The position numbers and the translations under genes are program-made. Of a stretch of DNA of 64,000 nucleotides, positions 43,426-56,425 are shown one piece after another. The notes below the pieces were generated by a model. That model saw only the letters and a program-made list of their open reading frames with translations, made no database searches and was not told the DNA's origin. Numbering within the stretch: the first letter of the stretch is position 1; every line of letters begins with the position of its first letter. Source of the stretch: Lineus longissimus (taxonomy: Eukaryota > Nemertea > Pilidiophora > Heteronemertea > Lineidae); NCBI RefSeq assembly GCF_910592395.1, contig NC_088310.1, positions 8,873,501 through 8,937,500 of the forward strand, in the 5' to 3' direction.

Positions 43426-46400
43426 GGTCTCGGGACTATGAAATGAGGACGAATTCTAAATTCATATGCCTGCTTGTCACTTATAAACCTAGTGGTTAGT
43501 ATATGTAAGTGTTGTGTACGGCCTGGATATTATTTGGCCTACTAACACGCTTTTGGCCTTGAAACCTTTAACTCACTAGTATCATGAATACGACCCCATA
43601 GTGTAGTATCGAGCTCAATCACGTCAATGATCACAATAAGATAATTATCATAACTGCTTTCATGGGAGAATTCCGATGCTTGAATACAGTTTAGCTGTAC
43701 ACCCTCCAATCTTTATTATTTGTAAACAACAAGTGGGCTAATTTGATTTGAAATGATATTTCAGGTTGATTTTGCATGAAGTAGGGACTCCTTTTCTAGA
43801 TTTTACAGGGGCGGAAAGACATTCGTCCCCTGTACAGGCAGTCATTGTTTCATATATATTCAGACATATATTTCATGAAGACGCTACCGGTAATAAGAGA
43901 GTTAAGAATCTTTAGAAATGTATACTTATAGTGTTGTCAAGACATAAGAATACGCTTCCGTAAAGTTTGATTTAAATCCCAGCTTTGGATTTGAATATCA
44001 CAAAAATGAATGTTCGTGTACAGAATGTACACAGAATAGCAGGACAGGTTTTATGTGTACTTTAGCCCCGCATACAGAAGGCGGATTCGCCCGCGGAAAT
44101 CAGTTCTGCACTATAGTTAGCCATGGCAATTAGCTAGCCTAAACATGCGAATACGTACCTACCTATACGAGTAAAAAGAGATAAGGCGAGCAAGCTATAA
44201 TGTCCAACGAATCTTCAGCAACTCGGCACGATAACAGGTAGCATCAACTGCGGCTACATGTAGCGTCATTCAGCTCCTTGCTCGGCAACCAATTGCAATT
44301 ATGCTGGCCTTGATCGTGTTCTACTTTATCGACCTTGGTGATCACCAAGTAACATCCTGAAATAGCGCATGATGATGCATCCACAACATCGACAAAAACT
44401 GGATCGATATTTTTTGCTGAGATGGTCATATTACTGTGTATAGCTATAGTCGAGGTTTATTGGGTGTGGCATGAGTGACAGGGGCTGTTGTTGAAACAGA
44501 ACGCTTAGATATTGGAAAGAGACCGTGGAATCCGCACTACTGGCAGTCGCGGGATCCGCAGATTTAGAACGGGAATGGGGCGCCCCTCCCCCTCGAAACG
44601 AAACTATTGAGACCGAGGGCCAAATCCAAAAAAGCTTTCATTCGTAACAACATCTCGGGGGGAGAGTGAAAGTGCTTTTATCATGATTAATTAGATAATC
44701 ACGTCGCATGATTGAAACCTTCTCACAAAAACAGTTGCACTTACCCGGATATACTGACTATAATCACGAGAATGTCCCATAAAAACTCCAGTTATTTTAG
44801 TTCACCAATAGCTACCAGGTGGCAAAATATATGCTCCATTCAGTGCTGCCACCTCGGATATAAGTTATGTACCAAAACTAGTATTCCCATAGACTCTGTT
44901 GACAGGACTTTCTGGTTACTAATGTGAATATATCTGGTTCAGAAGCAACTATTTGTGTGGGAACTTATATTTTAGGTGAAGTAAGCATCACGAGAATAGC
45001 ATTTTTATTCTGCCCCCGAAATATTGTCACGGATTCAAAAACTAATTAAGCCCCTTTTTGCTCAATGTCATTGGTCAGGTGTGACTTCCGGCCTTGTGGT
45101 ACTGGGTTGATGCTAGGGACGACCTGGTTTATAGTTTGATCAGTAGACCGATTGGCCTGTCTTACAATATGTGTGTATATAATTGTACATGTATAACCCG
45201 TACCTGATCATTCCAATACCTGTCACCAACGCCATTAATTAGCTCGATGGCAGTAATTGAACACTAATAATCAATCCATCAGCAGAAGATACGAACCGGT
45301 CAATGTCTCAACGCTAACCTCAGCAACCGTTTCTACGTCTGACGTGAGTTTGCTTTTGACTCTTGGTGGTTAAGTGCCACACATATCTTCTTACATTTTG
45401 AATTTGCTAGGTTTAATCTAAAAATTGAACGAGACTTACATGTACATGTACATGTAAGTTGAAGTTTGATTGAGATTCTGTCGAACCCGCAATCGAGAGT
45501 GGAGTATCATGATTTATACAAATGAAAATTACGTTCAGCAGTATATGCCGAAGACTTCTATCGCGAATTGCGAGACATAATCGGCCGAGATCCTAGCTTT
45601 TCAAAAGGCCTTTTCAAATAGCCAAAGTGTGGCCAAAATTATGTAACGTTGTTCACAATTTGAGGTCGCGGGTGATGTACTTTGAAACAAGCCTTTTAGT
45701 TTTATACCATTAATGTTTATCATATCATAATCAGTCATAAATTAAAATATTAAAGATATATCTTTGTATGCCTGTAACTTTCTTTAAATATAGTTTTTTT
45801 ATTTTGTAATTTTAATTGTAATTGACGTAACCCTGACATGACGTCAATATGTGTGTAGGTCAACATGACGCCATACGACGGTCAAAATGATGATCGCGGG
45901 TCGCTGCGACCGCCGATTTTTATCGCAAACGAGCAGGTCGCTGGCGCCAATTTTTCCCGGAAATGAGCGACCCATCCATGCCACTCGCACGTTGCAGCGA
46001 GCTGCGAAATCGATTCGATGGATGATCGCTGGTCATAGACTTCTTGTTACAGGTTTCTCGGCTGCACTTACCACCGCAATCGAGCTATATGGCGTTGCAT
46101 GCCGGGCGATTTGAATCGCATGTCGCAGCGATTTAAATCACTCGTTTGCAGAGCGCTAATCTGTCCAGGAACCAGGCTAGCTTTGATGTGACTGCCGATG
46201 ATCAAATGATCGATCTGTTGTACTTGGTAGTGGCAGCCGGACAAACGCCATTTTCGTCGCATTGGTTAATAGCTAACTGGCCGTAAAATATATCGGATTT
46301 GTTTTGATTACTAGATTTTTGACTCAACCATCACAGGCCGGTCAACCTTTTAGTGGAGCGGAAGTGTGAAGCGGAGCTGTGGCTACTTAGCAGGCCAGAC

Positions 46401-47934
46401 ATTACCGAGAGATGATCGAAGCGAATGCTTATTCTAGGATTTTCGACACCTCGTAGCTGGTGTCGGTAATTCGGACTACTGGATCTAAGCAATAAACGCT
46501 TTCTTAAGGGCGTTATTTATATATATGTTGAAATGTTTTAGTGATACGTTGAAAGAACATTTAATGGGCATTGTCATTGAACTACTTACGGTAGGTAATA
46601 TTCTTACGTTCTTTGCTCCCTTGGTTAGGAGTAAGAAAAATTCTTTATATCTTCCTTCAAAATCGTCCCTCCGAATACCCAAGCCAGGAAATTACCTAGA
46701 ATATTTCAATTGTAACTTATTCATAGCACCAATTTTTTCTATCGGCAATCACTTCATAAGTAAACCATTGCATGATTGACGAGATCTTTTTTTCCAATTA
46801 AAGCCGTAAAGAAAAAATCTAAAGAACAACTACAACTAGGCGTACCAAAGCAACTTCATAGTAAACACAAGAGGCCGACGCCTTTGAATTTTGTAAAATA
46901 CGTACTGGATACGAACTATCAAAACTGGTATACAGATTTCAGTAAATTTGTGTGCTTGATTATAAATGCACTGCCATGTTATTGTGTATTACTGCAGTTC
47001 TATATACTCTTGAGGCCCAAGTGAATAATATAAGAATGGTGTACCCCTTTTTAAAATATTTACGACGTACATTTACACGTACTACAAAAATTAACTAGTT
47101 GATACAAGGTGTCTCATTTTTGCTGTGATAATGTTTTACCAACAAAGTAATTGGACGTGCTGATATAGCTACCGAACTTTATTATCATAATCTGTTCCTG
47201 AAATTTCATGTTATTTGGAAAATTTGAGTAAGTGCCATTTTGACTTAAAAGTCGATAGTTGCCGATACGAATCAAACATCGGGAAGAACGCTGTGTTAAA
47301 GTGCAGTGTGACAGACCTGACAAAACTGACAGAATTACCGGATGCATGTACGCACTGAATAGATAATATCCCAGTACATGCTATGCCGAACGAAACAATT
47401 TCCTGTGACAAGGATTTCCTCTCTCAAAAGCGGGTAATAAGTAGCACTGAGGGTACGGAGCAGTTCACATTCTTATAACTTAGTGCATACGCTTTGTTTT
47501 GAAACCACTTCTATATTTGCATTGTTCTGGTTCCTGAGGTACTTACAAAATTAATGTCTTTGAGAAAAAAATATTTCCCTGAATGTAATTGGTCCGAAAC
47601 AATCATTACATTCTTCTGCCCCTTTACACCTTGCAGCTAAAAGAATTCTGACCTAGCCCAATACCCAGTCTAGTGTCTTAAAACAAAGCCCGCTCGTATC
47701 TAGGCTTAAATTCCCATTTTGCTACTGTATTTTGCCAGATATGATTGGGATTTTAGGGAGCTAGCCTTGCTGTGCATTTGATCACACTGTCCTGCAAGAG
47801 GTGAGATTTATGTCCTTGTGACTTGGGGGTGTAAGGGTTAACAGTGGCTGTTGATATGTGTTGTTGGTTATCTTTGTACTTTTTGTATCTTTGACTTTGT
47901 CTCGTGTGTTTTGACCTTCTTCAGGAGAAGCACA
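43426..47934. other. Intergenic; no gene recognised
   Basis: Between the kinase-like start codon (minus) and the PAN gene (plus). It presumably includes the kinase promoter just above 43425, but no TATA or other element was clear. About 45880-46200 is relatively GC-rich with GTCGCTGCGAC-type palindromes. Frames of 60-90 codons at 44244-47411 show no domain. Confidence 0.5.
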
Positions 47935-50900
47935 ATGAAACATTCAACACTTCCTTGGTCTATCTTCATCGGAGTTATCCTACAGCCTCCTCTTGTACTG
48001 TGTACAATCGGTAAGTCGTGTCCACTGACTCGCCAGGTTTCCTATACATGTAGTCGATACCCCGGTCAATACAACAGATCTTGGAGTGGGAATATCGGTT
48101 TCGAATAAACTGGACGGGACTCGCAAGTCCCCAATCATTTCAAGAGTGTTGATGCATAAGGTAAGATGTGATAAATGTAGCCCCTCTTCACCTTTACCTT
48201 CGGTTACGCTAGAGATTTCCCGGTGTGACAGCGGATATAGTCCCCCTGGAGTCATAGTCCGGTAGCATGGTATTTGATCAATTAAGCAGCATGATCTATT
48301 GTACCGCTAACCCTAACCAAAACATTTAGCAATGCGGGCTATTGTTACACGGACTATCAGCCCTAGGACTACTATCCCTTGCACACCGGCAGAGTCAGGC
48401 TGGAATCGGGCTGGATAATGTAATGTTACACCTCTTCCAATAATACGTCGATATTTTCACAAAGTGACCCATCTACAATTTTTCTGAAATTGAGATAACA
48501 GCGCCATCTGAGTTGTACTAGCCATGTCTCCTTACATACCAATTATCATGGTGATATTCAAAGCCAATGTCAATAATATACTGTTTCATATGTAATGCAC
48601 AGAGTCATTCAAACTATACGGAGTGTTTGAGTGGAGTTCCCTTAAAATGAAAAATTTTGCTGTGATTGGTTACTTGGTGAAATCATCGACGAATATTGCC
48701 TGCCTGTAATTCAGGACACTTTATCCAATGCCATGTTTCTGAGTGACCGTACAAGACGTGAGGCCAAAGGCTGCAATTACCCCGTGGCTTTTGTTTTTGG
48801 GTTATTGAACCCCCTGACTGCAATTTCAAATTGATTGTTTTTTATGTTTAAGAACATTTTGTTCATGGTAACTTTCAATATTATTCCAGTCCAGTTTTAC
48901 AGCGAGGTTTTGCTTGTATCAGTACACGCCCAGATGGTTTTGATTGATCTCATAAGAGATGTTCGACACAAACCCTCAAAAAATATTTGCTGAAAGAAAC
49001 CAAGTCCCCTTTACCCCTTCGCTATACGCTGCACATTGTGTCAGATAAGAGCTTGTGATATTCTGAATTGACCGACGGTCTTGTCGTGCGCCATTAAACT
49101 GCGTAGTTTCAGGTAGATTTCATGTATCATCCCCAATTATATGGCTGCCATCATTTAATGGTTATGAAATGCAACCTCTCGCATCTTTATGGTTTATAAC
49201 AGGTTATCTTGAGCCATTTCATATAGGGGATACAAATACCCTCAGGCAACGGGCTACAAATAGAAAAGTGTATCTGAAAAATTTCATGATCAAATGCTGC
49301 ATAAAGCTTTCTTTACACTAAGTATCGATCACCTGAACCATGTTACAAATATGACGACTATACTAGTGCACCGCCCCGGCATGTGTCTGACTTGTTAACT
49401 TCTTGTAGCCAAAGCTCTTAACAACAGGTAGCATATTCTAAAACACCCGAGTGAGAATATTTCACTTTCATAATGGGTAATGTTTATAGCCTCGTTTTTA
49501 CCACAGAGGTTTTGGTGAGACAACCTCAACCGCTTGGGTTGGTGCAAAATGTGGAAGTATTTCAAAAGCATTTCAAACCACATTATTCGATCTTTTATTT
49601 GATAAGTTTTAGAATTAAAATTGATAACTCACTGTCGTTATTGATTGTCTCACCCAAACCGATCGGGTGGAGCTAAAATATTAGCCAAAACCTCGGCTCC
49701 GCCTCGGTTTTGGTCTACATTTTAGGTCCGCCCTCGCGGTTTAGGTGAGACAACCAATACCTCCAATTCAGTATCACTTCCTCTAACCAAAAACTATGTA
49801 TGTCATGGTACTCAAAAGTTACGTCTTTTATATCCGTGTATAAGTTGGCTGAATAGTGTCATGGTTACCGGGATATCAATCAAAATCATAGCCAGGGGCT
49901 ACAATTAGACCGTTGCTACAATGTACAATTACCCCCATTTTACCATAATTACGAGTTTCGTATTTCATACTGATTATATTGTTCCAAATACCACGTTCAG
50001 TAAAAATGATATCGTAAGCTCACATCAGGTGGCCTACACTACTAAAAGTGTATTAAAAGCTGAAGAGGCATTTTATGCGTTCATGGTGGCCATTCGTCTT
50101 TCCCAAAACGAAATGTGGCCAGGGGTTACCCCGTGTTGAGACAATGGGTGATATGAATAAAGACTAGCAAATGCTTTTATCTAAAACTTTATGTACATTT
50201 ACACTAGGCCTTTCTGTACAGAATTGAAGTAAAAGCATTTGCTAGTCTTTATTCATATCGCCCAATATTAGGCCTATACATGTAGTAGCACCGCCATCCT
50301 GCTGAACATATAATCATTGCAGCCAGTGTAATATTCGGCATAATAAATTATCTCTGATTAGTTTTAAGCCGTGTAATCCGTGTTCTCCGCCTGTCTGTCA
50401 CTGAACTTTTTACACTGAATTTTATAACTGGTCTATGGACCTGTCACTGCATGAGACAGAGGTATATATAACAATGTTTCTAAAATATGACAGGCACAAA
50501 CATTTTAGTACATGTATATGTACAAGACATAATTATTTCCTTTTTACCGTACTCATTTTTGTCAGTGTGGCCCACCCCATATTGGACAAATGATAAATGG
50601 TCGAGAGTTGAGTCGGATAAACATGTAGACAAGTATCATTATATTCTCTTTAAAGGGAAGTATGTATACACTATAGACAGGAGCTAGGGGTTCAAACTGG
50701 TGGCCTCCAAGTGATAAATGTGCACAGTTTGGGAACGGCATGGCTCTCATTTTATTCAACTATTAATATATTCCTAGTACGCAAACTGGACCACGAATTT
50801 ACAAATGTCCTCATTACAGAATGAACGACCCCAGCCAATAATAGCTTTGATTTACTGCCTATATAGATGATATTGCGATATACATTCTGTTTGCTTCTCA

Positions 50901-53747
50901 TCCTACAGCCATTCCGCCCGGGTATACATGGAGACAGGGCGACTGTGGCGGAAACGACATCACATCCTTCTCCACCAAAGACGTGTATCTATGTAGTTAC
51001 TTATGTAACAAGTACCCAAGCTGTGTCTGCTTCCAGTTGAACACCCACTCTTCGAAATGCTTCTTAAAACGGAGGTCCTGCACGTCCACAGCATTTTACG
51101 GGTCCTCTGCTAATATGCTGGATAAAACGGGTAAATGCTGTCGTCCATCTTTTCATTTCTTGAGTGCATCAGGTTTGTCCGTCATTTCAGAGTTACGGGA
51201 GCTTATACGAGTTACAGGGGCAAATACAGCGGACATTCCCGCAAGCGGGAATTTCTTATCTGTTTCCTCCTGCTGTTTTCGGAGGGCCGGCGGGTGAATA
51301 AATAATTCCCAAACTGCTGCTGACGCAGATTCCTTGATTGTTGTTGGCTTTTGATGAGTACGTGATCTTTTGACGTATTCAACATGGATCCATCCATTCT
51401 CTGTCGATTCAAGAAAGATAAACACGAACAAAGTGATGCTTCGTGTAGTGTTGAAACGAGCCAAATGAAACAAAGACCAAACTAAACGAACCAAATACAC
51501 ATTCCAACATGAAATTGAAGCTCACGTTTAGATGTAATGTTTGCAAGGCGTTAGGTTGATAGCACTTTTATTCACTCGGGCCCACTAACTTCGGCTCGTT
51601 TAAGTTTTAAACAAGCCAAAATAAACGAGTGAATGAAACGTTCCATGATGCACCTAGCAAAACTTCAAATGAACCAATTTGAATGGGACTATGTGAATAA
51701 TATTATATTTTATGCCAGAAACATACCGAATCTTGCAATAATTATTACATGTAAACTTAATCTTTCAGTTCAGGTTTAAAACGTTTATTTGGACCGTTTA
51801 GTTTGGGCTTGTTTCATTTGGCTCGTTTCAACAGTCACATACTACCATTTTGTATATTTTTTATTCACCATTTACTGTTTCGCAGTATGTTGTAATATTG
51901 CTATCGTGTGGTGCTAGGACCCGAATTTATCTGAGCTCATGGAAGTGCACATTGGATGACTCACAACCAGTTACAATACATATTGCACCATATGTACAAA
52001 ACTCACGATCTATTCTAGCTATTCTATATACCAATTTCTACTTTCAATTTCAATTTATTCTGTATTAATACCATATGGTTATTACAGAGTTGAATAAGCA
52101 AGATAAGCAATGTACAGTGTGAGATGTATGTAAATAAACATAATGTTGATAAAAAGTACAGAGATGAAAGGAGATACATGTTTTAAACAACTGCCATCAG
52201 TTTAAATTAAAAATTTGTTTGCAGTCGATGACAAGAAAACGCACACGGTAGCTACATGTAAATGACCTACTTATAACATTTATAGCCTATCAGAACTACG
52301 GAATCTGTGTCTGTGGCAGTTCAGTTTGGAAATTATAGATTCGGGGCCGGCGGCAGGGGCTTGTGGTATTCGACTCGATGACTCGACGACGCGATGACTC
52401 GATGACGCGATCAAGTTGGAATCTTTTTAAAGAATATCACTGCTTGGACTGTAATTTATACATAGAATCATAAGTTGAGGAAAATAAAAAAGAACCGATC
52501 ATTACCAACCCCTTTCCAGCTGTTTTCACCGTATCTAATCCGACCATTTTTCGTTTCCTACAAGTTCGCATTTTTGATAAAACCATGCGCCATGTTGCTA
52601 TGCAAGCCACTGGTATCTTTACCGTCAATACAGCTAAATACACCTAAATATAGCTGGTTCAGATCAACCTCCTACCCAGGTTCTTTACGAGCAGAAGTTC
52701 CAATGTTAAAATGACACGCGAGTTCCTGGAGACAAGGTTGGCTCTGGATATCCGTTCAGCACGGCAATATTAAATGTCCTTTACACCTTTCCAGAAATGG
52801 GGCGCTGAGTGTCCGAAATAGTGATGTCATAAGGGGAAACCAGGCCTGTGGTGGAGGGACAAAGGAGATAGTCATGGTTGACCAACACACTTGAATGCCT
52901 TTAATGACGGACAAGGGGGAAAAAGTTAGGCTAGTTCCAATGCAAGCCAGCAATTTCGGAAAGCATGTAGAGGGGCTGATGTATGGGGGGGGGGGGGGGG
53001 GGGCAGATGTCAAGGGACGGAAGAGAGACTGAGTGACTGAGTCTAAAAAACTGCACATATGCGAAATTCCGATTGTTGACAGACTACCACATGACATCTG
53101 ACATTGGCCACTAGAAGCTTGTTTGTCAATTAAATCTCCGGTCATTTTGCATGCTATGAAACTTCCGCGAGTCCTTTAAATATCAAAATCAATCGCGGGG
53201 ACCAATCTTCAGTGGCCATGGCTGGGGGGGGGGGGGGGGGGGGAGGGGCACATCCTTCCACATACCGTAGCTGGGTATGGGAAAGGCCGAGCTAAAACCT
53301 CTGCTGTTGCAGCGGTAGCCCGGAGACCAGGATCATGGGATTCCGTATTTTAGCAAAATCCATAGCAACGATCGCGTCATCGAGTCATCGCGTCGTCGAG
53401 TCATCGAGTCGAATACCACAAGCCGGCGGCAGGTGCTCTGTTCTCATTTTCAGTATAGCCGGTTTAGTAAATATTTTCTGTTATTATTCGTCTGGTCCCT
53501 TTTTGCAGACTCTGCCATGAGGAATGTTCCATATAAAAAGTCGACGACAAGACCAAGCAAAGGAACACTGTTAAAGACAGTATCGACGAGGAGTTCTTTA
53601 TCTTGTAGTGTAGCTTGCGTAGATAACACGAGTTGTAATGCGTACGCCTACGATGATGCCACAAAGATGTGTTATCTAATCGACACCCTGAAAAGTACAT
53701 TGACGCTCCGGGCCACCGGTGACGCTGACGTTTTTATAATAGGATGA
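47935..53747 (+). CDS. Small secreted protein with two PAN/apple-like domains, three exons
   Basis: Exons are 47935-48010, 50909-51130 and 53509-53747; both introns are phase 1 with GT-AG borders (GTAAGT, GTAAAT donors), and the sum is 178 residues. Exon 1 encodes a signal peptide (MKHSTLPWSIFIGVILQPP, then LVLC). Exon 2 (residues 26-99) has seven cysteines in an apple-like order (GDC, YLCSYLC, SCVCF, KCF, SC). Exon 3 (residues 100-178) has the PAN signature SCSVAC, then TSCNAYAYDD and MCYLI, and stops at TGA. PAN/apple modules mediate protein or carbohydrate binding outside the cell; the ligand here is unknown. Phase-1 symmetric exons are typical of shuffled extracellular modules. An in-frame ATG upstream (47851) is less likely because TTCTTCAG lies just before the chosen start. 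Confidence 0.75.
49505..49765 (+). repeat. Dispersed repeat, copy 2 (partner at 1142-1352)
   Basis: Shares TTGGTGCAAAATGTGGAAG, AAACCACATT.TTCGAT, CACTGTCGT and the CCTCGG-rich palindromic half with the copy at 1142. GGTTTTGGTGAGACAACC at the left end and GGTTTAGGTGAGACAACC at the right end look like internal duplicates. It lies in intron 1 of the PAN gene. Confidence 0.6.
50145..50270. mobile_element. Fold-back MITE, copy 2
   Basis: About 126 bp with arms of roughly 40 bp containing GATATGAATAAAGACTAGCA and its complement. The spacer holds TACATTTACACTAG. It is the same family as the inner part of 38515-38762, and lies in intron 1 of the PAN gene. Confidence 0.75.
51449..51833. mobile_element. 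Fold-back element with ~50-bp arms
   Basis: The left arm, GTTGAAACGAGCCAAATGAA and on (51449-51497), is matched by its complement at 51785-51833 with few mismatches. Further words with AAACGAG/CTCGTTT lie between. It lies in intron 2 of the PAN gene and has no coding capacity. Confidence 0.65.
52361..53421. mobile_element. Fold-back element with ~55-bp arms and a ~15-bp flanking direct repeat
   Basis: The ends are TTGTGGTATTCGACTCGATG followed by (GACTCGAC/GACGCGAT)-type repeats, to 52412, and the complement from about 53368 to 53421. Outside, GCCGGCGGCAGGGGC (52346-52360) and GCCGGCGGCAGGTGC (53422-53436) form a near-perfect direct repeat. It ends 87 bp upstream of PAN exon 3. Two runs of 19-20 G lie inside. 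No transposase was recognised. Confidence 0.75.
52985..53243 (+). repeat. Two long G homopolymers
   Basis: Runs of 19 G (52985-53003) and 20 G (53224-53243). A further run of about 12 G lies at 53998-54009. Exact lengths are probably assembly- or PCR-sensitive. Confidence 0.9.
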
Positions 53748-56425
53748 CGGCAAGTCGGTGCAAATCTTGCCGACCATTATTATACTAGGATGATCCTGAA
53801 GAACGATCTTTTTGTATGTTGTTTTGTTGATGTATGCGAAAGGGTATCATCGTTTCAACGGCGACACCGACTAAGAGACTTTAGAATTTTGATTTCCGAG
53901 GTAAAATTTTTGAAGTCGAGTTTTGAATTTCGAATCTCGAATTAATGAGCCTTCTGGGCTACTTATGAGCTGGGCGAGCAGGCTGAAGTAGAGGGTTGGG
54001 GGGGGGGGGTGGTGGTCAAATACCTTTTTTACCTCTTAGAATAGCATAAGCTCTAAAAATTCAAAGAAATTGAATGAAAGCAGACGTTTCAGTGAGGGCC
54101 TGGGTTGGTGATTTGCCCCCCCCCCTCCTCACCACTAGTGGAACCACCATGGAGAAGTTGTGGCTGCGGAATTTTTCTCAAATTCTCCGAGCGATTTCTA
54201 TACCTTAAACGTGTCAAACTATTGCGCACTTGAAAAGTTTACTTTAATAAGTCAGTAACTTTATTCTAGATGATAATGTATTCTACAAACAGATGTCGAT
54301 AATGTATGGAGGCAGCGGATGGATCGATTTTCTCATCTGGGAGCCTACAGCATGCTGGGTACTCGCTTTGTAGTTCTAATTTAGGCCGTAATGAAAATGC
54401 TAAGCTGTGAGTGTGACGTAATAAACTGTTAAAGGCAGTTTCGACGGGGAAACAGTACCATTTAAATTGTACAGCGAAATTTCGGACAAAAGACAATGCC
54501 TAGTATATTGCGTAGTGTACGTAGATCATAACAGATACCGTACCTCTCGCAAAAAAGTGATATAGGCTTTGGTAGCCAAGTAGAATATTTAAATCTAATT
54601 GGCTAAAAGCTGAAATATAAAAATGATATATGATATGAAGTCTGTGGATCACTAACAATCGATTATAAATTCAAATTGTAATCAGCACTAAATGTCAATT
54701 TGAATATGATAGTATAATTTGCATCATTTGCTAGCAGACTCGGTCGAAATACATGTACTATCGATAAGAACAGCTGAATGGTCACGAAACTCCTCCCGTC
54801 ATGTTTGCGACACCTGGTCGTTGTTACACATGCGCTGTGTTATTCCATCTGGATTAGCAATATGACTTCACGAAACAACAGCCACTTTCACTCAAGGCAT
54901 TAATGATACAACAAAATAGTTGTTACACATGTATATTCAGCCAATCTATCTACATTTAGGAGATATAGGTTACTACGTGTAGTCGTCTGTGTTGTCATTT
55001 GCGTGTATATTTGCGAATTCTCAGGAACGCCGCGCGGGATTGGATTACTAGCTTTTTGAAAAATATCATAAACCAGACGTCACTTTCTCCAAATAACTAC
55101 ACACAATAGAACGAAATAATCGTCTTGTCGACCTCGTCATCACTGGTTTGGGTAGTCGGCTCAGTGTGGCGCCGCAGTCATATTCAACATTTTGGCTGTA
55201 CACCGTTAACTGTACTGCGGTTTTTCTGGATGTCTCTAGAAGTCAACGCGATGCGAAGGTACGTAAAACGCCCATCTGGCTTATTTTAATGGGGATATGT
55301 AGTCGGGCAAATGAACTTCTGACAAGCCTAAGAAAAAAACCAAAATCATGGCTTTATCTTGTGACAAACCATCCTAAACCGTTGCATATGGATTTTGACA
55401 AAAGGTCGGGATGGATGCAACAGGGTCCAATTTGAGCAACACCTTCAGGGCCCCACTAATTATTAAACGTCCCGTTTAGGAGCAAGAAGTTGTGTAACTC
55501 CATATCCCTTTTAAGAGGTTTGCGAGTGGATTAGCACAACTGACACGAGACAAATACGTGTTATCAACTGCAAAATGTTGCTGCTTTTTGCGATGCTTTT
55601 GGAACGAAATATAGATGCACTTGTGACAGTGGAGAACGTGATTATCTTTTCAGCCCCCCTTTAGCTGTTGCAAAGTCGTAGGCCTATTTTAATTCGTTTT
55701 ACATTCAATTTGCACACATGTACACTCGATCTAAAAAGGCAATATTTGAGGACATTTCGCGCCGATTCGCCCCCTAGATGCTTACAGCGAAAATACATTT
55801 TACACATCTGACTTTCTATCAGTGATCATGCAAAGCTGGACAGGTGTTTATCGATTAGAAATGTCGCCATCCATAAAACATCTGCACATTGTAGACATAG
55901 ATGCCGAGCATACTCGTAAAAACGACGTGAAGCCATAAGGCACAACTCAAATTTATGCTCCACTGAGACAATTATTGAGTGGTTCCACCATTGCAAACCT
56001 TATGGATATACAGTGGGTACTCAATTAACTGGTTTTGTGGCATGATTGACTGACACCAGGTTTTCCTGGGCTCCTTTCCTAGGCCTAGTCCACTTCTGGG
56101 CCCCACTAATCTTAACTTAGTAAATTCTAGCAAAGACCAGTTAATAGAGCAACCACTGTATGTCTGCCTGCGGATTGATAATTTCTATTAGGGTTCAGTC
56201 CCTCTACAGAAAATTAAAACCACCCGATGTATGTTAAAGCGATCATTCAAATCACGTTTTACAGCAAGATTCGTCAGGCAAACTTTGCATAACTGGCAAT
56301 GGTACATTTTCGACCCGAATTGCGAGTGGTTTATATGTATTTTAATCTCATCAACACATGCCACCGATGATCAGATGCAATTAGTGTGTAGATATCTCAA
56401 TTCCTTTTTTTCCTTCAGCTATGGC
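53748..56425. other. Intergenic; no gene recognised
   Basis: Short unassignable frames only, of which the longest is 55148-55435. A C/G-rich pair (G-run near 54000 and C-run near 54117) is noted. No RNA gene or promoter was clear. Confidence 0.5.

Noticed and set aside
48296-48330. TAACCCTAACC word as a telomere-like repeat
   Set aside because: There is a single occurrence, with no array.
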